Shown: positions 14,510 through 16,480 of the stretch, one piece after another
Layout of the letters: each line of letters begins with the position of its first letter
Position numbering within the stretch: the first letter of the stretch is position 1
Assembly: GCA_035627915.1 (NCBI GenBank)
Contig: DASPKT010000256.1
Coordinates: 1-16,480 of the forward strand
Reading direction: 5' to 3'
From: DASPKT01 sp035627915
Lineage (GTDB): Bacteria; Pseudomonadota; Alphaproteobacteria; Azospirillales; Azospirillaceae
DNA length: 16,480 bases
The notes under the pieces: model-generated
What the model saw: only the letters and a program-made list of their open reading frames with translations
Database searches by the model: none
What the model was told of the DNA's origin: nothing
Translations under genes and position numbers: made by a program

Positions 14510-14950
14510 TCAAGAACGGCCCTTGCGCAGCACCTCCAGCACACCCGTGTAGGGGCCGAGGTCGTAGCCGGCGCCGGCGGCGCGCGACGCGATCTCGTCC
14601 AGCGGGGTCTTGCCGTGCGCGGCCTCGGCCATGGCCCAGAGGATGGTGGAGCGGGTGCCGGAGCGGCAGTGCGCCAGCACCGGGCCCGGATGGTCCTCCA
14701 GCACCTCCGCGAAGGTGGGGACGGAACCGGGGATGCTCTGCATGGTGACGGGCAGGTAGACGTACTCGATCCCGACCTCGCCGGCGAGTTCCTCGGCCCG
14801 GCGGCTATCGAGCTGGCCGGCCTCCTCGCCGTCGGGGCGGTTGTTGACGATCGTCCGGTAGCCGAGGCGGGCGGCCTCGCGGATGTCGTCCTCGGTGATC
14901 TGCGGGGCGACGGACAGGCCGTCGGTCAGCTTGCGGTGGGTCAGGGGCAT
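14510..14950 (-). CDS. DUF442 / TIGR01244-type sulfur transferase or phosphatase-like protein
   Basis: 146 residues matching the family described as TIGR01244 sulfur transferase (DUF442; beta-lactamase-hydrolase-like N-domain). The core LAHCRSGTRS gives Cys95-x4-Arg100, a six-residue loop as in rhodanese rather than the CX5R loop of tyrosine phosphatases. The start LTDGLSVAPQITEDDIREAARLGYRTIVNNRPDGE (residues about 8-42) is typical in order; the C-terminal helices follow. Members are linked to sulfide or sulfur metabolism, but no partner gene is seen here. The ATG at 14950 has GGAGGAGG upstream, a strong ribosome site. The MarR gene lies 103 bases upstream on the same strand and may control it; that gap holds only an imperfect stem at 14990-15014 without a T-tract. 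Confidence 0.88.
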   Translation of the reverse strand: MPLTHRKLTDGLSVAPQITEDDIREAARLGYRTIVNNRPDGEEAGQLDSRRAEELAGEVGIEYVYLPVTMQSIPGSVPTFAEVLEDHPGPVLAHCRSGTRSTILWAMAEAAHGKTPLDEIASRAAGAGYDLGPYTGVLEVLRKGRS

Positions 14951-15053
14951 GGGGGCCTCCTCCGGATGCGGGACGCGGGTCTGCAGGTCGGCGGGAAGGC
15001 TAGCCCAGCCCGCCGCGCCGCACCACCCCCGCCCGGCTCCACCCCGCCCCGCG

Positions 15054-15599
15054 TCAGCAGGCCTTGCGCAGCGGGACCGAGCGGATCGGCTCGGCGCTGC
15101 GGGCGCGGTCGCGCAGCACGGCCAGCGTCTCCATCAGCTGGACCCGCTGCTCCGTCGACAACCCCTCCAGCAGCATGTCGTTGACGGCCCGGCGCAGCGG
15201 CTGCAGCCGGCGCAGCAGGGCCATGCCCGGCGGCGTCACCGACAGCAGCTTGCGCCGCCGGTCGGCGGGATCGTCGGCCTGCTGCACCAGCCCCTTGCGC
15301 AGCAGGTCGGTGACGGTGGCGCTGATGTGGGGGCGGGACAGGCCGCGGTTGGCCGCGATCTCGGAGGAATAGACCGCCGGCCCGGCGCCGCCGGCGTCGC
15401 GGAAGTTGGCGTCGCCGGCGATGTTGAGGAGGACAGTCCATTGCGGCGCCGTCAGCCCGGCCTCCTCCAGCACCGCCTCGCTGTGGCGGGCGAGCGCGTT
15501 GCCGATGTCGACGACGGCGAGCGCGATGGCGTCCTCGGGGCGGAACTGGAAAGCCGTATCGGTCATGGCCCTGCATCCGGGTTTGTGATTGCCCAGCAT
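15054..15599 (-). CDS. MarR family transcriptional regulator
   Basis: 181 residues with the MarR winged-helix layout: N-terminal dimer helix (DAIALAVVDIGNALARHSE), LTAPQWTVLLNIAG, the helix-turn-helix SSEIAANRGLSRPHISATV, LLRKGLVQQ and the wing DDPADRRRKLLSVTP with the conserved D-x-R-x3 pattern. A C-terminal dimerisation helix follows. Such proteins respond to small phenolic or oxidative signals, but the ligand is not readable. The ATG at 15599 has GGGAGG at 4-5 bases; the ATG at 15566 (170 residues, MTDTAFQF) is a reasonable alternative because the upstream ribosome site lies in a hairpin. An FNR/FixK-like box lies at 15623-15636. The DUF442 gene follows on the same strand. Confidence 0.92.
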   Translation of the reverse strand: MLGNHKPGCRAMTDTAFQFRPEDAIALAVVDIGNALARHSEAVLEEAGLTAPQWTVLLNIAGDANFRDAGGAGPAVYSSEIAANRGLSRPHISATVTDLLRKGLVQQADDPADRRRKLLSVTPPGMALLRRLQPLRRAVNDMLLEGLSTEQRVQLMETLAVLRDRARSAEPIRSVPLRKAC

Positions 15600-15618
15600 G
15601 GCGCCTCCCGGGGGCGCC
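15600..15618 (-). promoter_or_regulatory. Hairpin covering the upstream MarR ribosome site
   Basis: GGCGCC at 15600-15605 pairs with GGCGCC at 15613-15618, ending one base from the ATG at 15599. The Shine-Dalgarno GGGAGG lies in the stem and loop and would be hidden in the RNA. Confidence 0.35.
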
Positions 15619-15621
15619 GGC

Positions 15622-15637
15622 ATTGACCAGGATCAAT
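15622..15637. promoter_or_regulatory. FNR/FixK-like box or MarR operator
   Basis: TTGAC-CAGG-ATCAA (15623-15636) fits the FNR/FixK consensus TTGAY-N4-RTCAA, and the outer A/T extends the dyad to ATTGA-N6-TCAAT. It lies 24 bases upstream of the MarR ATG at 15599 within a short AT-rich patch (15622-15644). A MarR dimer could also use such a dyad. It is upstream of both the MarR gene and the plus-strand gene at 15767. Confidence 0.55.
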
Positions 15638-15766
15638 AATGATTGCGCCTCCGAACCGAGGCGTCCCGAACCGTGGCGCCCTGGTTGGGGTTGGCGGTGC
15701 CGGGGCCGGAGACGCCGGCCCGGCCGTCCGCTAGGATGGCCCCGGCGGACGGAGGCGGCGCGACAT

Positions 15767-16078
15767 ATGTTCCAGCTCACCTTTCCCGGCACCGGGGCGG
15801 CGGTGCCCGGCGCTGCCCGCGGCCTCGCCGCCCTGCTCGTCGAGCACGACACCTGCCGCTTCCTGGTGGATCGCGGGGAGGGGACGCCGCGCCAGATCCG
15901 CGCCGCCCATGCCGGCATCCGGCGGCTGGCGGAGAAGGCCGGGGTGGGGGAGCTGGTGCCGACCCACCAGTCCGGCCGCTACGACCCCGCCGAGGTGCTG
16001 GCGGAGGCGAGGGAGCGCTTCCCCCGCGTCCGCATCGCCGACGACGTCGACAAGGTCCGGGTGATGCCCGCCCGCTGA
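15767..16078 (+). pseudogene. Internally deleted RNase Z-type metallo-hydrolase remnant
   Basis: 103 residues that join the two ends of a beta-lactamase-fold hydrolase. Residues 1-51 match the RNase Z-type start (LTFPGTGAAVPGAARGLAAL, LLVEH, FLVDRGEGTPRQI). Residues ~52-103 match the end (AEKAGVGELVPTHQSGRYD, EVLAEARERFPRVRIADD). Full-length members have about 300 or more residues; the middle with the metal-binding HxHxDH is missing. Two conserved positions have also changed: family FLVDCGEGTQRQ reads Arg and Pro here. The frame stays open across the join, so a short protein may still be made. ATG 15767 has GGAGG 11 bases upstream, a loose spacing. The next gene's ATG overlaps the TGA by one base. 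It could be a short expressed relic rather than a dead gene. Confidence 0.72.
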
Positions 16079-16480
16079 TGCCGCTGCAGAACCGCGTCAC
16101 CCCCTTCGGCGAGATCGTCGCCGTCCCCGACCGGGGCTCCCTGATGGGCAACCGCGGCGGCTGCCTGCACGACGGCGCCCGCCGGCTGGGCCGGGCGCGC
16201 TGGCGCAGCGCCGCCTGGATCGCCTGCCTGCTGGACTTCAAGGGCCGCCGGCGCACGCCGATGACGCCCGGCCTCTATACCGAGCTGTTCTTCCTGGACG
16301 AGGCGACGGCGCTGGCCGCCGGGCACCGCCCCTGCGCGGAGTGCCGGCGGCCAGCCTTCGAGGCGTTCCGCCGCGCCTGGGCCGCCGCCTCCGGCACGGC
16401 ACCGCCCCGGGCGCCGGAGATGGACCGGGTGCTGCACGCGCAGCGCCTGGACGGGCAGGGGGGCAAGCGGCGCCACGAGG
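16078..16480 (+). CDS. Conserved protein with Ada-like HRPCxxC motif, partial (3' end outside window)
   Basis: 134 codons are visible with no stop before the window end. The start is ATG in TGATG, overlapping the upstream stop by one base, so translation is coupled. The protein opens PLQNRVTPFGEIVAVPDRG and continues RGSLMGNRGGCLH, WIACLLDFKGR and YTELFFLDEATALAAGHRPC. The segment ATALAAGHRPCAECRR (Cys86, Cys89) resembles the zinc-binding AGFRPCxRC stretch of the Ada N-terminal domain; Cys29 and Cys50 could complete a four-Cys site. The N-terminal part looks like a conserved proteobacterial family of unknown function. No signal or membrane segment is seen. The DNA-repair link is inference from the motif only. 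Confidence 0.8.
   Translation, partial: MPLQNRVTPFGEIVAVPDRGSLMGNRGGCLHDGARRLGRARWRSAAWIACLLDFKGRRRTPMTPGLYTELFFLDEATALAAGHRPCAECRRPAFEAFRRAWAAASGTAPPRAPEMDRVLHAQRLDGQGGKRRHE

Noticed and set aside
14990..15014. Terminator between the MarR and DUF442 genes
   Set aside because: GGCGGG/CCCGCC stem with an inner GGCTAGCC, but no T-tract on either side; the two genes may still be co-transcribed.
15623..15766. Longer start at 15623 for the metallo-hydrolase remnant
   Set aside because: That ATG is not supported by a ribosome site, the extra residues are Arg/Pro-rich, and family similarity begins at MFQLTFPGTG.
15767..16078. Intact ribonuclease Z
   Set aside because: Only 103 residues and no HxHxDH metal site.

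Overview
The window is very GC-rich DNA with tightly packed genes, frequent GTG/TTG starts and start/stop overlaps. The order ndk / purN-purM / DUF2066 / CDP-alcohol phosphatidyltransferase / AI-2E permease / hdaA / ppk1-ppx, plus a small aa3-oxidase subunit IV-like protein, points to an alphaproteobacterium of the Rhodospirillales, most like Azospirillum and relatives. This placement is from family recognition and gene order, not a database search.

Layout. 1-650: 3' end of ndk with a strong terminator, a bidirectional terminator, and a small two-helix oxidase-subunit-like gene on the minus strand. 714-2410 (minus): purM-purN, two steps of purine synthesis. 2539-6201 (plus): an exported DUF2066 protein, a CDP-alcohol phosphatidyltransferase, an AI-2E permease and HdaA, closely spaced or overlapping. 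6206-7442 (minus): DUF1203 protein and an AbrB/MazE-type antitoxin with a Doc-like toxin, whose promoter carries a clear AT-rich dyad.

7459-13439 is a polyphosphate block. A SixA-like histidine phosphatase and a CYTH-CHAD protein (minus) diverge from ppk1 and ppx (plus). PPK1 makes polyphosphate, PPX degrades it, and CYTH/CHAD proteins hydrolyse triphosphates and bind polyphosphate.

13440-14509 is the repeat-rich part. It holds two inverted copies of a 61-bp two-hairpin repeat with compensatory changes, three copies of a 22-bp repeat, a small exported protein, and a 271-bp MITE-like element with perfect inverted ends bounded by TA dinucleotides.

14510-16480: a DUF442/rhodanese-like protein and a MarR regulator (minus) with an FNR/FixK-like box upstream; then on the plus strand a 103-residue remnant of an RNase Z-type metallo-hydrolase that has lost its catalytic middle, coupled to a partial gene with an Ada-like HRPCxxC motif. 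The strongest unusual signals are the MITE-like element inserted in a small palindrome, the internally deleted metallo-hydrolase, the covarying hairpin repeats, and a mini-ORF that appears to couple translation of the CYTH-CHAD gene.
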